Shown one piece after another: positions 34,892 to 43,827 of a stretch of 64,000 nucleotides of DNA. The notes below the pieces were generated by a model that was not told where the DNA came from, did not search any database, and worked only from the letters and a program-made list of their open reading frames with translations. Position 1 is the stretch's first letter; every line of letters starts with the position of its first letter. Position numbers and translations under genes: made by a program. The stretch is from Arthrobacter oryzae (GTDB lineage: Bacteria; Actinomycetota; Actinomycetes; Actinomycetales; Micrococcaceae): the NCBI RefSeq assembly GCF_030812315.1, contig NZ_JAUSSM010000010.1, positions 141,047 through 205,046 of the forward strand, read 5' to 3'.

Positions 34892-35884
34892 TCAATCCTT
34901 CCAGCGGAGCGCGGGGGTGTTCACTGGTGCGTCCCATAGATCGAGAATTTCGTCGTCTGCCGCGACCAGAGTCAGGGAGCAGCCGGCCATGTCGAGACTG
35001 GTGACGTAATTTCCGACCAACGATCGCACTACGTTAATATTGCGCTCGTTGAGCCGGTCGGAGACCTCGGCGAACATTGCGTAGAGCTCGATCAGCGGGC
35101 TTCCCCCGAGACCGGTCAGCAAAGCGATGACCGGTTTACCGCCGAAGTCATAGTCGGCGGTGATCGACTCGACCAACGCGTGCGAGAGTTCCGCAGCCGA
35201 CATCACCGGCACGCGCTTGCGTCCTGGCTCGCCGTGGATACCGACGCCGAGTTCCATGTCGCCCTCGGGGAGGTCGAAGCTGGACCTGCCTACGGCAGGA
35301 ACAGTGCAGCTGGTGAGCGCTGCCCCCATGGAACGTCCGGCATGGGCGGTCCGTTCGGCGAGCCCGTGTACCTTCTCAAGGGACCAGCCGCGCTCCGCAG
35401 CGGCGCCGGCAACCTTTTCCACGATCAGCGTGGTACCGACACCGCGTCGGCCCGCTGTCCAGGTGGAGTCCTCCACTGCAACGTCGTCGGCGACGATGAC
35501 TGTGGCGACCTCGATTCCCTGTTCCTGGGTGAGTTCGGCCGCCATTTCAAAGTTGAGCAGGTCGCCGGTGTAGTTTTTGACCACGAAGAGCACACCGGAG
35601 CCGGTGTCCACCCGGGTAGCGGCGGCCAGAATCTGGTCCGGAGTCGGGGAGGTGAAGATTTCACCGGCGCACGCGGCATCCAGCATGCCGGCGCCGACGA
35701 AACCGCTGTGCAGCGGTTCGTGACCCGAGCCGCCTCCGGAGACCAGCGCGACGCGGCCTTCCCGCGGTGCGGTGCTGAAGACGATGCGGTTCTCGAAGTC
35801 CACTGACAATTCACGGTGGCCGGCGGCGACACCGCGCAATGCGTCCGCCAGCAGCGTCTGCGGTGAGTTGATCAGCTTGTTCAT
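34892..35884 (-). CDS. dhaK: DhaK, dihydroxyacetone-binding subunit, copy 2
   Basis: The 330-residue protein begins MNKLINSPQTLLADALRGVA, has GRVALVSGGGSGHEPLHSGF, VVKNYTGDLLNFEMAAELTQ, TAGRRGVGTTLIVEKVAGAA, MELGVGIHGEPGRKRVPVMS (substrate His) and ALLTGLGGSPLIELYAMFAE. It overlaps the aquaglyceroporin stop (ATGA). The standard partner of the following dhaL and dhaM in cytoplasmic dihydroxyacetone phosphorylation. Confidence 0.93.
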   Translation of the reverse strand: MNKLINSPQTLLADALRGVAAGHRELSVDFENRIVFSTAPREGRVALVSGGGSGHEPLHSGFVGAGMLDAACAGEIFTSPTPDQILAAATRVDTGSGVLFVVKNYTGDLLNFEMAAELTQEQGIEVATVIVADDVAVEDSTWTAGRRGVGTTLIVEKVAGAAAERGWSLEKVHGLAERTAHAGRSMGAALTSCTVPAVGRSSFDLPEGDMELGVGIHGEPGRKRVPVMSAAELSHALVESITADYDFGGKPVIALLTGLGGSPLIELYAMFAEVSDRLNERNINVVRSLVGNYVTSLDMAGCSLTLVAADDEILDLWDAPVNTPALRWKD

Positions 35885-36635
35885 GCCCGGGACTCCTGCT
35901 CGGTCAGCGCTTCGGTGAGGGAGGTGCGGTCAGCTTGGGTGCGTGAGATGAGTCCGAACAACAGTCCCGCGGCGACGCCCGCGGCGAGTTCGGCAATAAC
36001 GTACACGGGCCACTGTTCCCAGTGAACGGTTCCGCCCATCAGGGACTGTACGAGCATCGGCCCGGTCGTCCTGGCGGGGTTGATCGATGCTCCGGTGACC
36101 GGTGCGACCGGGATGATTGCCGCGAACACAATGAAGCCGATGACGATGCCTGCGAAGCCCGGCGCGGCCTTGCGGTGGATCACTCCGAACACCGTGAAGA
36201 CCAGAATGAAAGTACCGACGAACTCAGCGGTGAATGCCTGCCAGACGGGGATGTCACCATAGGCCGCCACTCCGAGGCCCAGCTCACTGGCCTTCTGGCC
36301 GAGCAGTGCAATGATCGCGACGGAACCAGCAACAGCACCAGTACTTGGGCTCCGAGGTATCCCGGCACGTCGCGCCACGGGAACTTCCCTGTGGCGGCCA
36401 GCGCCACGGTCACTGCGGGGTTGATGTGGTTTCCGGAAATGTAGCCAAAGACGTAGACGGTGCCAATGACAACTGCACCAAACGACAGGGAGATGAAGCC
36501 CAACTCCGAACCGGTAAACGGCTGGTCGCCGCGCGCGATAGCGAGGGCGGGGACGGACCCTACTCCAACAAATACCAGGAACGCGGTCCCCAGGAACTCT
36601 GCAGCGAGGCGCTGCCACATGCGGTTTTCGTCCAT
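35881..36635 (-). pseudogene. MIP-family glycerol/dihydroxyacetone facilitator, one frameshift
   Basis: From an ATG at 36635 one frame encodes WQRLAAEFLGTAFLVFVGVG and FGYISGNHINPAVTVALAAT (first NPA box). After GYLGAQVL, near 36338, the sequence continues in another frame: GAVAGSVAIIALLGQKASEL, FTAEFVGTFILVFTVFGVIH and the second box INPARTTGPMLVQSLMGG. Joined, it is a normal six-helix channel of about 250 residues. A single missing base explains the break; since both halves are pristine this could be a sequencing error or a very recent mutation. First gene of the dha operon. Confidence 0.85.
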
Positions 36636-36683
36636 GACGAAAGTTCTCCTTTGAACGGTGATGAAATTAGACGAAGGGTCAAA

Positions 36684-36770
36684 TTCGACATTGTCGACTC
36701 TAGTTCGTTATTATCGAATCATCCCGTTTAGGTTCCCTGGCTGTCAAGGGGCTAAATTGACATGTCGAAC
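36684..36770. promoter_or_regulatory. three operator-like palindromes between MIP and IclR genes
   Basis: TTCGACATTGTCGAC (36684-36698), TTCGTTATTATCGAA (36704-36718) and TTGACATGTCGAAC (36757-36770) share a TTCG...CGAA plan. They lie in the divergent region and are the likely binding sites of the IclR-type regulator, acting on both directions. Confidence 0.65.
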
Positions 36771-36803
36771 GGAGAAGCCAACCGATGATGGGAGAGTGGA
36801 GCT

Positions 36804-37562
36804 GTGATCCAGTCAATTGACCGCGCGGCGAAGATACTCGGACTTCTCCAAGGCGCCAGACGCCTTGGAATCTCCGAACTGGCCGCCGCGCTGGAGCTTC
36901 CGCCCTCCACTGTCCATGGACTCGTGAAGTCCCTTCAGGCGCACGGGCTGGTCGCCCAGGAAAGCTCGGGAAACCGTTACGCCCTTGGTCCGGCCCTGCT
37001 GAAACTCTCCAGCGTCTACCTCGACACGCTGGATGTCCGCTCCCGCGCAATGCGGTGGATGCATGAGTTGTCGCGGAAGACCGGCTACGCGACCCGGTTG
37101 GGTGTGAACCTTCTCGACGAAGTTTTGATCATTCACCACGACCGCCGCCCCGACGGCACCGAGCAAATGCCGGAAACAGGACTCAACCTGCCCGCCCACG
37201 CTTCTGCCCTCGGGAAAGTGCTGCTCGCCTACAACCCTGAACTCGAGCATGACGTGCTTAGCAAGCCGCTGGCCGAATTTACCGCAGAGACAGTCACCGA
37301 CCCTGCAGTCCTCCGCTCACAGCTTGGGGAAGTGCGGAAAAACGCGCTCGGGTTGGAGTACGAGGAAGCTGTGATCGGCGAGGCTTCTATTGCGGCCCCC
37401 GTCTACGGTGACAGCGGTAACGTCATCGCAGTGCTGTCGGTAGTAATCCCCGCGGACGAATGGCCGGCAAGCGAGACTATCGTCCGCGAACTCCGGGATG
37501 CTGCGTGGACAATTTCACGGGAACTCGGGGCTACTGTCTGGTCCTCGCAAGTTGGCCGCTAG
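36804..37562 (+). CDS. IclR-family transcriptional regulator (GylR-like)
   Basis: GTG start at 36804 behind GGAGAGTGGA. The 252-residue protein has the N-terminal winged helix (IQSIDRAAKILGLLQGARRL, GISELAAALELPPSTVHGLV) and the C-terminal effector domain (YATRLGVNLLDEVLIIHHDR, LPAHASALGKVLLAYNPELE, NALGLEYEEAVIGEASIAAP VYGDSG). It is divergent from the glycerol facilitator/dihydroxyacetone kinase operon, the same arrangement as glycerol regulators of actinobacteria, so it probably senses glycerol 3-phosphate, dihydroxyacetone or a related compound. Confidence 0.93.
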   Translation: MIQSIDRAAKILGLLQGARRLGISELAAALELPPSTVHGLVKSLQAHGLVAQESSGNRYALGPALLKLSSVYLDTLDVRSRAMRWMHELSRKTGYATRLGVNLLDEVLIIHHDRRPDGTEQMPETGLNLPAHASALGKVLLAYNPELEHDVLSKPLAEFTAETVTDPAVLRSQLGEVRKNALGLEYEEAVIGEASIAAPVYGDSGNVIAVLSVVIPADEWPASETIVRELRDAAWTISRELGATVWSSQVGR

Positions 37563-37799
37563 ACCATACGAACTCGTCCGGGGGAGCCCTGGGCTTCTCT
37601 TCTGCAGCAACGCGCTAGGTACAGCTAGGGCGCACCCCGCCCCAGCGTCTGCTCAAAGGCCCCCTTAGGACCGAGGGCGCGGCTGTCCATGGGGCCCAAT
37701 GACAGCCCCACGGACCGCATCCAGCTCCGAGACGTGTTGTCAGCGCCTGCTCTCGATCTGCGCCAACGAATTCACACAGACATTGGGATTCTGTGACTG
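37563..37799. other. intergenic, no gene
   Basis: Nothing recognisable; short GC-rich spacer after the IclR gene. Confidence 0.5.
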
Positions 37800-37880
37800 C
37801 TGGCTCATGCACTGGAGATCGCAGACCGTATCGCCGCCAACGGTCCCTTGGCCATCAAGAGCCTCAAAACTCTCGCGATG
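37800..37880 (+). pseudogene. C-terminal stub of an enoyl-CoA hydratase
   Basis: LAHALEIADRIAANGPLAIK SLKTLAM matches the final helices of crotonase-family proteins (A-x-x-IA-NGPLA-x-x-x-K). It runs in frame toward the thiolase start, and the rest of the hydratase gene is missing. It shows that the block once included a hydratase before the thiolase. Confidence 0.6.
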
Positions 37881-37889
37881 CGAACCACG

Positions 37890-39034
37890 ATGAGTCCGGT
37901 GTACGTGGCAGGCGCCGCGGTTCACTCCTTCGGCAAGCACTTGGGCGTCAACGCCGCAGAACTGGGCTACCGGGCCGTTCAGGAGCTCCTCGCAACCACC
38001 GGAATCAGCCCCGAACAGGTCGATGCCGGATACGGCGGGTCGACGTACGCCGGTTCACTTCTTGCCCAGCGTGTCCTCCAGCGGGTAGGCGTGTCCGGCC
38101 CTCCTGTCTACACCGTGGAAAATGCCTGCGCCAGCGGTGCCTCCGCGGTCCACCTCGGATGGCAGGCCATCGCAGGCGGATTCGCCGACTGCGTGATCGC
38201 CTTCGGAACCGAGAACCTCTCTCCGGGTTTGGAGGTGGAACTCTTCCCCTGACGACCAACGACATTGAAATCTCCCAGGGCATGGTGATGACAGCGGCTT
38301 ACGCCATGCGCGCCCAGCGCTACCTGCATGATTTCGGGGCGACAGCTCAGGACCTGACCCGGGTATCGGTAAAAAACCGCGGCAATGGAGCACGAAACCC
38401 ACGCGCCCACTTCCAGCAGGCGATCAGCCCCGAAGACGTAGAACAGTCACGCCCCGTGGCCGATCCCTTGCGGCTCTTGCACTGCTGCCCCAACAGCGAC
38501 GGGGCCGCGGCAGTGCTTTTGTGCTCGGAGGAATTTGCCAAACAGCTCACAACACCGAGCATCCGCATGCGGGCGAGCGTGGTGCGCTCAGGGGACTTCC
38601 ACACCTCCTACCGGGACATGACTTGGCCTGACATCACCGCCCGCGCAGCCAAAGCCGCTTACGAGATGGCCGACCTTAAACCCGCTGATCTGGACCTCGT
38701 GGAGCTCCATGACGCGTTCAGCGTGGCCGAATTCCTGCATACCGAGGCGCTCGGCATCACCGAACGGGGCGAGGCATACAAAGCCACGGCACGAGGAGAG
38801 TTCGACAGGGATGGGAGGGTAGCCATCAGCCCCAGCGGCGGCCTGCTCTCCCGTGGACATCCCGTAGGAGCCACCGGCGTGACCCAGATCTGCGAATCCT
38901 ATTGGCAACTCACCGGTGAGGCCGGGGACCTGCAGGTGCCGGGAGCAGAGGTAGCCCTCACCCATGTAACCGGCGGCGGGATCTTCGGCGTCGATAACGG
39001 CGCCTGCTCAATACACATTCTGACCACCACCTGA
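37890..39034 (+). pseudogene. thiolase-family protein, one frameshift
   Basis: The ATG at 37890 gives VYVAGAAVHSFGKHLGVNAA, GYGGSTYAGSLLAQRVLQRV and YTVENACASGASAVHLGWQA, which includes the nucleophilic Cys (NACASG). Near 38247 one base is missing; the protein continues in another frame with LTTNDIEISQGMVMTAAYAM, VELHDAFSVAEFLHTEALGI (His), GGLLSRGHPVGATGVTQICE (active His) and ALTHVTGGGIFGVDNGACSI (second Cys near GNGACS-like end). Joined length is about 382 residues, normal for the SCP2/BbsB-like thiolase branch. Both halves are well conserved, so a sequencing error is possible. Confidence 0.82.
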
Positions 39035-39051
39035 ACAAGGACCGGCAATCA

Positions 39052-39714
39052 ATGACAGACTCACAATTGCCACACTCCAGAGTGGCTGTCCTCGCCTCCC
39101 CGGGAAGCGCAACGGCCACGGCAATCGCCGCCTGTCTTGGCGACGCTGGCTGGACCGTGAAGACCATCAATGAAGATCCCGACCCGGCGGAAATCAACGC
39201 CCTCCTGGCAGAGCACGAAGCCATCGACGGACTGATCTACGAACCGGGGCTCCTGGACGGCGGCGACGGCATCAACGCGGGAGACGTAGTGGGCAGCCTG
39301 CTCAAAGTGGTCGAGCAACTGCGCCCTCAGCTCCGGCCCCGCGCCGACGGCGGGGCACGGATCATTGCCATCAGTAGCCGCGACGGGCTCGGGTGGCCGG
39401 ACCGTCCACACATTGCCGCTGCCGCCGCTGCACTCACCGCCGTCTCCCGCAGTCTTGCGCTGCAACTGGGCCCAAACGGTGTCACGGTGAATGTCGTGGC
39501 AGCCCTGCCTCCCCAGGGCAGCGTCCTTAGGGACGCCGGACGACCTGCGGGAACACACCTGCGCGAACCGGAGCCCCTCACCCCGGCCCCCGTCACACCG
39601 CAGGACATCGCAAGCACCAGCGAATTCTTCCTCGATGCCCGGAGCGGCTACATCACAGGGCAAGTGCTGTACTGCTGCGGCGGTGCGAGCCTGCTCTCAA
39701 GCCTCTCCGTCTGA
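39052..39714 (+). CDS. SDR-like protein lacking catalytic residues (BbsC-like subunit suspected)
   Basis: The 220-residue protein has an SDR C-terminal half (GARIIAISSRDGLGWPDRPH, AAAALTAVSRSLALQLGPNG, VTVNVVAALPP, EFFLDARSGYITGQVLYCCG). The N-terminus lacks the TGxxxGxG nucleotide motif (VAVLASPGSATATAIAACLG instead) and the YxxxK pair is replaced (HIAAA). It is therefore unlikely to be active alone. It stands 47 bases before a complete SDR gene, an arrangement like the benzylsuccinate-pathway BbsC/BbsD dehydrogenase, where one subunit is non-catalytic. The comparison is an inference. Confidence 0.75.
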   Translation: MTDSQLPHSRVAVLASPGSATATAIAACLGDAGWTVKTINEDPDPAEINALLAEHEAIDGLIYEPGLLDGGDGINAGDVVGSLLKVVEQLRPQLRPRADGGARIIAISSRDGLGWPDRPHIAAAAAALTAVSRSLALQLGPNGVTVNVVAALPPQGSVLRDAGRPAGTHLREPEPLTPAPVTPQDIASTSEFFLDARSGYITGQVLYCCGGASLLSSLSV

Positions 39715-39761
39715 CACCCCGTGGCGAAAAGACAGAACCTCACCAGCAAAGGACACTTCTC

Positions 39762-40520
39762 ATGAGACTCAACGGAAAGGTCGCCGTGATCACCGGGGCC
39801 GCCAGCGGCATCGGTCTCGCAGTCGCCGAAGACTTCGCGGCCAACGGAGCCAAAGTTGTCATCGCCGACATCGCCGCCGACCGTGCAGGAGAGGCGGCCC
39901 AGCGAATTACGGGCAGCGGCGGGACAGCGGTCGGCCTGGGCGTGGACGTCACCGACAGGGGAGCTGTCACCGCTCTCTTCGAACAAGCCGAAGCGGAACC
40001 GGGCCCCGTGGACATTCTGATAAACAACGCCGGAATCAGCATCGACCGCGGGGTGCGCCGAATCACCGACGAAGAATGGCAGCGCACCATTGCTATCAAC
40101 CAGACGGGCGTCTTCCTCTGCTCCCAGGCAGCAGCCACGAGCATGATCCCCCGCAGGACAGGACGCATCATCAACGTTTCGTCCCGCGCCTGGCTGGGAT
40201 GGTTCGCACAGCTCGCCTACTCATCGTCCAAAGGGGGAGTCGTGTCAGCCACCAGGTCCCTGGCGATCGAACTCGCCAAATACGGAATCACAGTGAACTG
40301 CCTGGCCCCCGGCCTGATCGACACGCCCCTGCTGCGACGGGAGCCCCAAGAGGTCATGGACCGGCTGCTCCAGGCCCAACCCATGGGATCCCTCGGCGCA
40401 GCTGACGATGTAGCATGGGCGGCACGGTTTTTCGCGGACCCGGCGAATCATTCCGTGACCGGACAAGTCCTGTACGTATGCGGCGGAAAGAGCCTCTACG
40501 CACAGCCAGCCAGTAGTTAA
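39762..40520 (+). CDS. SDR-family NAD(P)-dependent oxidoreductase (FabG/BbsD-like)
   Basis: The 252-residue protein is a full classical SDR: LNGKVAVITGAASGIGLAVA (cofactor motif), ADIAADRAGEAAQRITGSGG, PVDILINNAGISIDRGVRRI, the catalytic Ser in IINVSSRAWLGWFAQLAYSS and the following YSSSK, then ITVNCLAPGLIDTPLLRRE and VTGQVLYVCGGKSLY. The likely role is oxidation of a 3-hydroxyacyl-CoA to a 3-oxoacyl-CoA that the thiolase upstream would cleave. It probably partners the degenerate SDR before it. Confidence 0.92.
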   Translation: MRLNGKVAVITGAASGIGLAVAEDFAANGAKVVIADIAADRAGEAAQRITGSGGTAVGLGVDVTDRGAVTALFEQAEAEPGPVDILINNAGISIDRGVRRITDEEWQRTIAINQTGVFLCSQAAATSMIPRRTGRIINVSSRAWLGWFAQLAYSSSKGGVVSATRSLAIELAKYGITVNCLAPGLIDTPLLRREPQEVMDRLLQAQPMGSLGAADDVAWAARFFADPANHSVTGQVLYVCGGKSLYAQPASS

Positions 40521-40581
40521 GCTGGCGAGCTGACGCCGCATGCTGCGCGATGCGAGTATTTACGAACGGATGGGAGACCGA

Positions 40582-41832
40582 ATGTCCCAGATAGGTTTGG
40601 GCCGGGGCTTGACGGGCATGAGCGGGCGCGATCCGAACGAGACTCATCGTTCCGCCACACCGCTGGAGCTGCTTTACGATCTGACCTTCGTGGTTGCTTT
40701 CGGAATGGCTGCGGATCAGCTCGCCCATATGCTTGCAGAGGCACACATATGGGAGGGAATCGGCGGTTTCGGTTTCGCAATGTTTGCCATTTGCTGGGCT
40801 TGGACGAACTTTTCCTGGTTTGCTTCAGCATTCGACACCAATGACTGGCTCTACCGAATCATGACCATGCTCCAGATGATAGGGGTTGTCATCCTAGCCC
40901 TGGGGTTGCCGCCTATGTTCCACTCGCTGTTGTCCCTCGAAGCGGGCGGCAGTTTAGACAACCGGATAATGGTGGCGGGCTATGTCATCATGCGCGTGGC
41001 AATGGTTGCCCAATGGCTTCGAGCGATTTCCCAGGCTCCTAAACACCGCAGGGCGGCAGTGGCGCACGCGTCTTTTATCTTTGTCGCGCAGCTGGGATGG
41101 GTAACCTTGGCACTAAGCGACCCACCGCCGGCAACGGTACTGGCAATGTTTCCGGTCCTTATCCTGCTCGAACTCGCCGGCCCTGTTTTGGTCGAAAAGA
41201 GGCACGGCGGTACCCCTTGGCACGCTCACCATCTCGCGGAGCGCTACGGCTTGCTCACCATCATCGCGCTGGGAGAGGGAGTTTTCGGAACGGTTGCTTC
41301 CGTTTCAGCTCTGGTGGAGGCAGAGGGATGGAGTACGGAAGCAGTCGTCACCATCCTCGCGGGGGTGGGACTAACCTTTGGCCTCTGGTGGAATTACTTC
41401 ATCACTCCCTCGGCCCAAGTCCTCGCCCACCACCGCAGGAGGGCGGTGGTCTGGGCATACAGCCACATTGTTACTTACGCTGCGATTGCCGCAACGGGCG
41501 CCGGCTTGCACATCGTTGCCTATACGATTCAGGGCAGCTCGCACATAGGCACTCTAGGTGCCGTCACCGCGATCGCTGTTCCAGTCCTGATTTTCGAGAT
41601 AGTCCTCTTTGCCCTCTATACGTTCATGATGCAGGAATTTGACATATTTCACATCGCACTCATAGTGGCAACGATTCTGCTGATTGCCACAGCCGTAGCC
41701 CTGGCAGCATTCGGGTCTTCAATTGGTTTATGCCTCATTATCATTACCTTTTCACCCGCGATCGTTGTTGTTGGTTATGAAACAATCGGACGCAAACATG
41801 CGGCTGAAGCGTTGGCTAGGACATTGGCATGA
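40582..41832 (+). CDS. ltrA: low temperature requirement protein A (LtrA) family membrane protein
   Basis: The start taken is the ATG at 40582 after GGGAGACC; ATGs at 40540 and 40570 are alternatives. The 416-residue protein has the family opening THRSATPLELLYDLTFVVAF GMAADQLAH, then TNFSWFASAFDTNDWLYRIM, a GTPWHAHHLAERYGLLTIIA LGEG motif and about 11 hydrophobic segments. It is an integral membrane protein, named from Listeria growth in the cold; its biochemical function is unknown. Monocistronic. Confidence 0.9.
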   Translation: MSQIGLGRGLTGMSGRDPNETHRSATPLELLYDLTFVVAFGMAADQLAHMLAEAHIWEGIGGFGFAMFAICWAWTNFSWFASAFDTNDWLYRIMTMLQMIGVVILALGLPPMFHSLLSLEAGGSLDNRIMVAGYVIMRVAMVAQWLRAISQAPKHRRAAVAHASFIFVAQLGWVTLALSDPPPATVLAMFPVLILLELAGPVLVEKRHGGTPWHAHHLAERYGLLTIIALGEGVFGTVASVSALVEAEGWSTEAVVTILAGVGLTFGLWWNYFITPSAQVLAHHRRRAVVWAYSHIVTYAAIAATGAGLHIVAYTIQGSSHIGTLGAVTAIAVPVLIFEIVLFALYTFMMQEFDIFHIALIVATILLIATAVALAAFGSSIGLCLIIITFSPAIVVVGYETIGRKHAAEALARTLA

Positions 41833-42329
41833 GGGCAAGCCCTTCACTGACGTACATCAGATGCAATAGCCACTGTCCAGCTTGACGTAATCTCCGCTAT
41901 CGGCAATCTCGGCAGATGGGAGAGTAGCTTTTCTAGCCGCCTTGGATTATTCACCGGCGGAGGGTGTAGCTCGCGTTCTGCGTGGCGCCTCAGAACGTTT
42001 CTGCGCCTTGAAGGATGATGTATGGACGCGGTGCGTGATCCGCGGCGGCTCCTCAACAAGAATCCCCATGGAACCGACCCCCTATGCGTGAGTTGAATTT
42101 GATCCGGGCCGACGCCCATCATCGATCCAAGAAGTCCGCCACCCCGGAACGGGTTCGACATCGTGGCGAGGCCTCCAGCAGCACTGCCGGCATCCGCCAC
42201 GCCATCCGCGCCACCGCCCCCGGCGCGACCTGCACCGCAGTCGGCAACTACGTCGGCACCAACACGATGACGCCGGCGGCCCGGCTGAAGGTGTGACCTG
42301 GAAGAGTGCAGGCAGAATAGGATGAAGAA
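41833..42329. other. 500-base intergenic stretch
   Basis: A plus-strand tail ending TAVGNYVGTNTMTPAARLKV (stop at 42294) and a minus-strand frame (GLATMSNPFRGGGLLGSMMG) both look faintly protein-like but have no start context or known family. No gene is claimed. Confidence 0.4.
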
Positions 42330-43466
42330 GTGATAGAACGCGTTGGCCGCAGGGGCCGGAAGGACAACCAGCCGGTAACGCTCAGTCTTATTGCGGAGCA
42401 GGTCGGGACGACTGCGGCGACTGTTTCCCGGGTTCTGGCCCGGCCGGAAGTCCAGGCGAAGACAGCCCTGGCGAAGCGGGTCTGGGTGACGGCCAAGGAG
42501 TTGAACTACCGGCCTAATACCCTTGCCGCCAGCTTGCGCACCAAACGTAGCAACGTCATCGGTGTGACGATTCCTCGAATGCGCGACGAAGTACTTGCCC
42601 TGATGTATGAAGGCATCGAAAGCGTATTGGCTGAAAGCGGCTATCAGACGCTTGCCGTGACCACCAATGACGATCCTGTGCAGCAAAAAGAGAAAATTGA
42701 ACTTCTGATCCGCCGCCAGGTGGATGGCCTTCTCATAGGTGACGCACTGGTGGGGGGAGCGGCGTTGGCCGACGTTCGCAGGTCAGGGATGCCCAATGTT
42801 CTCTATAACCGACGCGCGAGTGGCTACACATCTGTTACTTGCAATGATTACGTTGGCGGGCAGTTGGCCGCCGAGCACCTGCTGGAAATCACCACGGGCC
42901 CCTTGGCGGTATACGCGGGCATGGACTACGCCACGAACCTGCAAGACCGGGCCCGAGGATTCATGGACACGGTTGGTGCGGCCGGCCGCTCACTCAGCAA
43001 CAACTCTGTGATCAACGGTTCAATCTATGCGGAGGCCGGCGAGGAAGCAGCCGCACGACTGCTGTTGTCGCCTCCTTTTCCCGAGGGTGTCTTCCTCGTC
43101 AACGACATGGCGGCGATCGGGTTCATGGGCGAATGTTCCAGGCGCGGGTTCTCCGTAGGAAGAGACATAAAAGTCGTGGGGTTCAACGATGTCTCCGTTT
43201 CTGGGATCACCGTTCCTAGCTTGACCACGATACGTAGCCCGATGAATGAGATTGGCAGACTGGCAGCTCTAACTCTGCTGAATAAGATCGCGGGGAAGCG
43301 TGTGAGCTCTGCGCAAATGAACCCTTCTCTCATTGTTCGCAGCTCCACCGACAGCGGGCTAGGGTCCAAGCCGGAGACCAACAGTCGGAGCGGGTTGGCA
43401 TCGAGAAATGCATCATCGATGCCCTCAGGGCCCGGCGCTACAGTCGACCGTATCCCTCGCTTGTAG
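42330..43466 (+). CDS. LacI-family transcriptional regulator of the MFS/amidase genes
   Basis: GTG start at 42330 after AGGATGAAGAA. The 378-residue protein has the HTH (VTLSLIAEQVGTTAATVSRV), hinge (ELNYRPNTLAASLRTKRSNV IGV) and effector domain (LMYEGIESVLAESGYQTLAV, LLIRRQVDGLLIGDALVGGA, VFLVNDMAAIGFMGECSRRG, VVGFNDVSVSGITVPSLTTI). The C-terminal 40 residues are a Ser/Arg-rich extension. Two perfect LacI-type palindromes lie 280 bases downstream before the carrier gene, so it probably represses that gene. Confidence 0.92.
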   Translation: MIERVGRRGRKDNQPVTLSLIAEQVGTTAATVSRVLARPEVQAKTALAKRVWVTAKELNYRPNTLAASLRTKRSNVIGVTIPRMRDEVLALMYEGIESVLAESGYQTLAVTTNDDPVQQKEKIELLIRRQVDGLLIGDALVGGAALADVRRSGMPNVLYNRRASGYTSVTCNDYVGGQLAAEHLLEITTGPLAVYAGMDYATNLQDRARGFMDTVGAAGRSLSNNSVINGSIYAEAGEEAAARLLLSPPFPEGVFLVNDMAAIGFMGECSRRGFSVGRDIKVVGFNDVSVSGITVPSLTTIRSPMNEIGRLAALTLLNKIAGKRVSSAQMNPSLIVRSSTDSGLGSKPETNSRSGLASRNASSMPSGPGATVDRIPRL

Positions 43467-43748
43467 TGCCGAATTTGTTCGGCGTTGTCGCCAGCGCTTT
43501 AGTTCCGCTGGGGCAGCGCGGCGATCTGGAGCAACAGCCCGGGCCACTGTTTTGCAGAGCCATGTCGGCGTTCAACTCACCGGGCCAGCATTAGCAAGTT
43601 GACTTCTGCAAGCACCGCGGGGGCATGAGTGTGCCCGTTGGCACCACGATGGTCGCGCCTTCCCCGCGGGCTCGACTGAAGCACGAAAGACAGCGCCCGG
43701 AAGACGCATCCACCCCTGGATGGAACGGACGTCCTAGACATGGGGGGT
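43467..43748. other. spacer before the carrier operators
   Basis: No gene supported; GC-rich, no clear terminator for the LacI gene. Confidence 0.5.
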
Positions 43749-43784
43749 GTAATCGATTACGTGTACTCAGCGTAATCGATTACG
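43749..43784. promoter_or_regulatory. two perfect LacI-type operators
   Basis: GTAATCGATTAC (43749-43760) and CGTAATCGATTACG (43771-43784) are perfect palindromes with a central CG step, 23 bases centre to centre. They lie just upstream of TTGACC (43792) and a TTACTG/TACTGT box near 43815, a plausible promoter, with the ATG only a few bases later. Binding of the LacI protein from 42330 would block it. Confidence 0.8.
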
Positions 43785-43827
43785 AAAAGTGTTGACCAGT
43801 GATGGGGGTCACCCTTACTGTTGTGGC

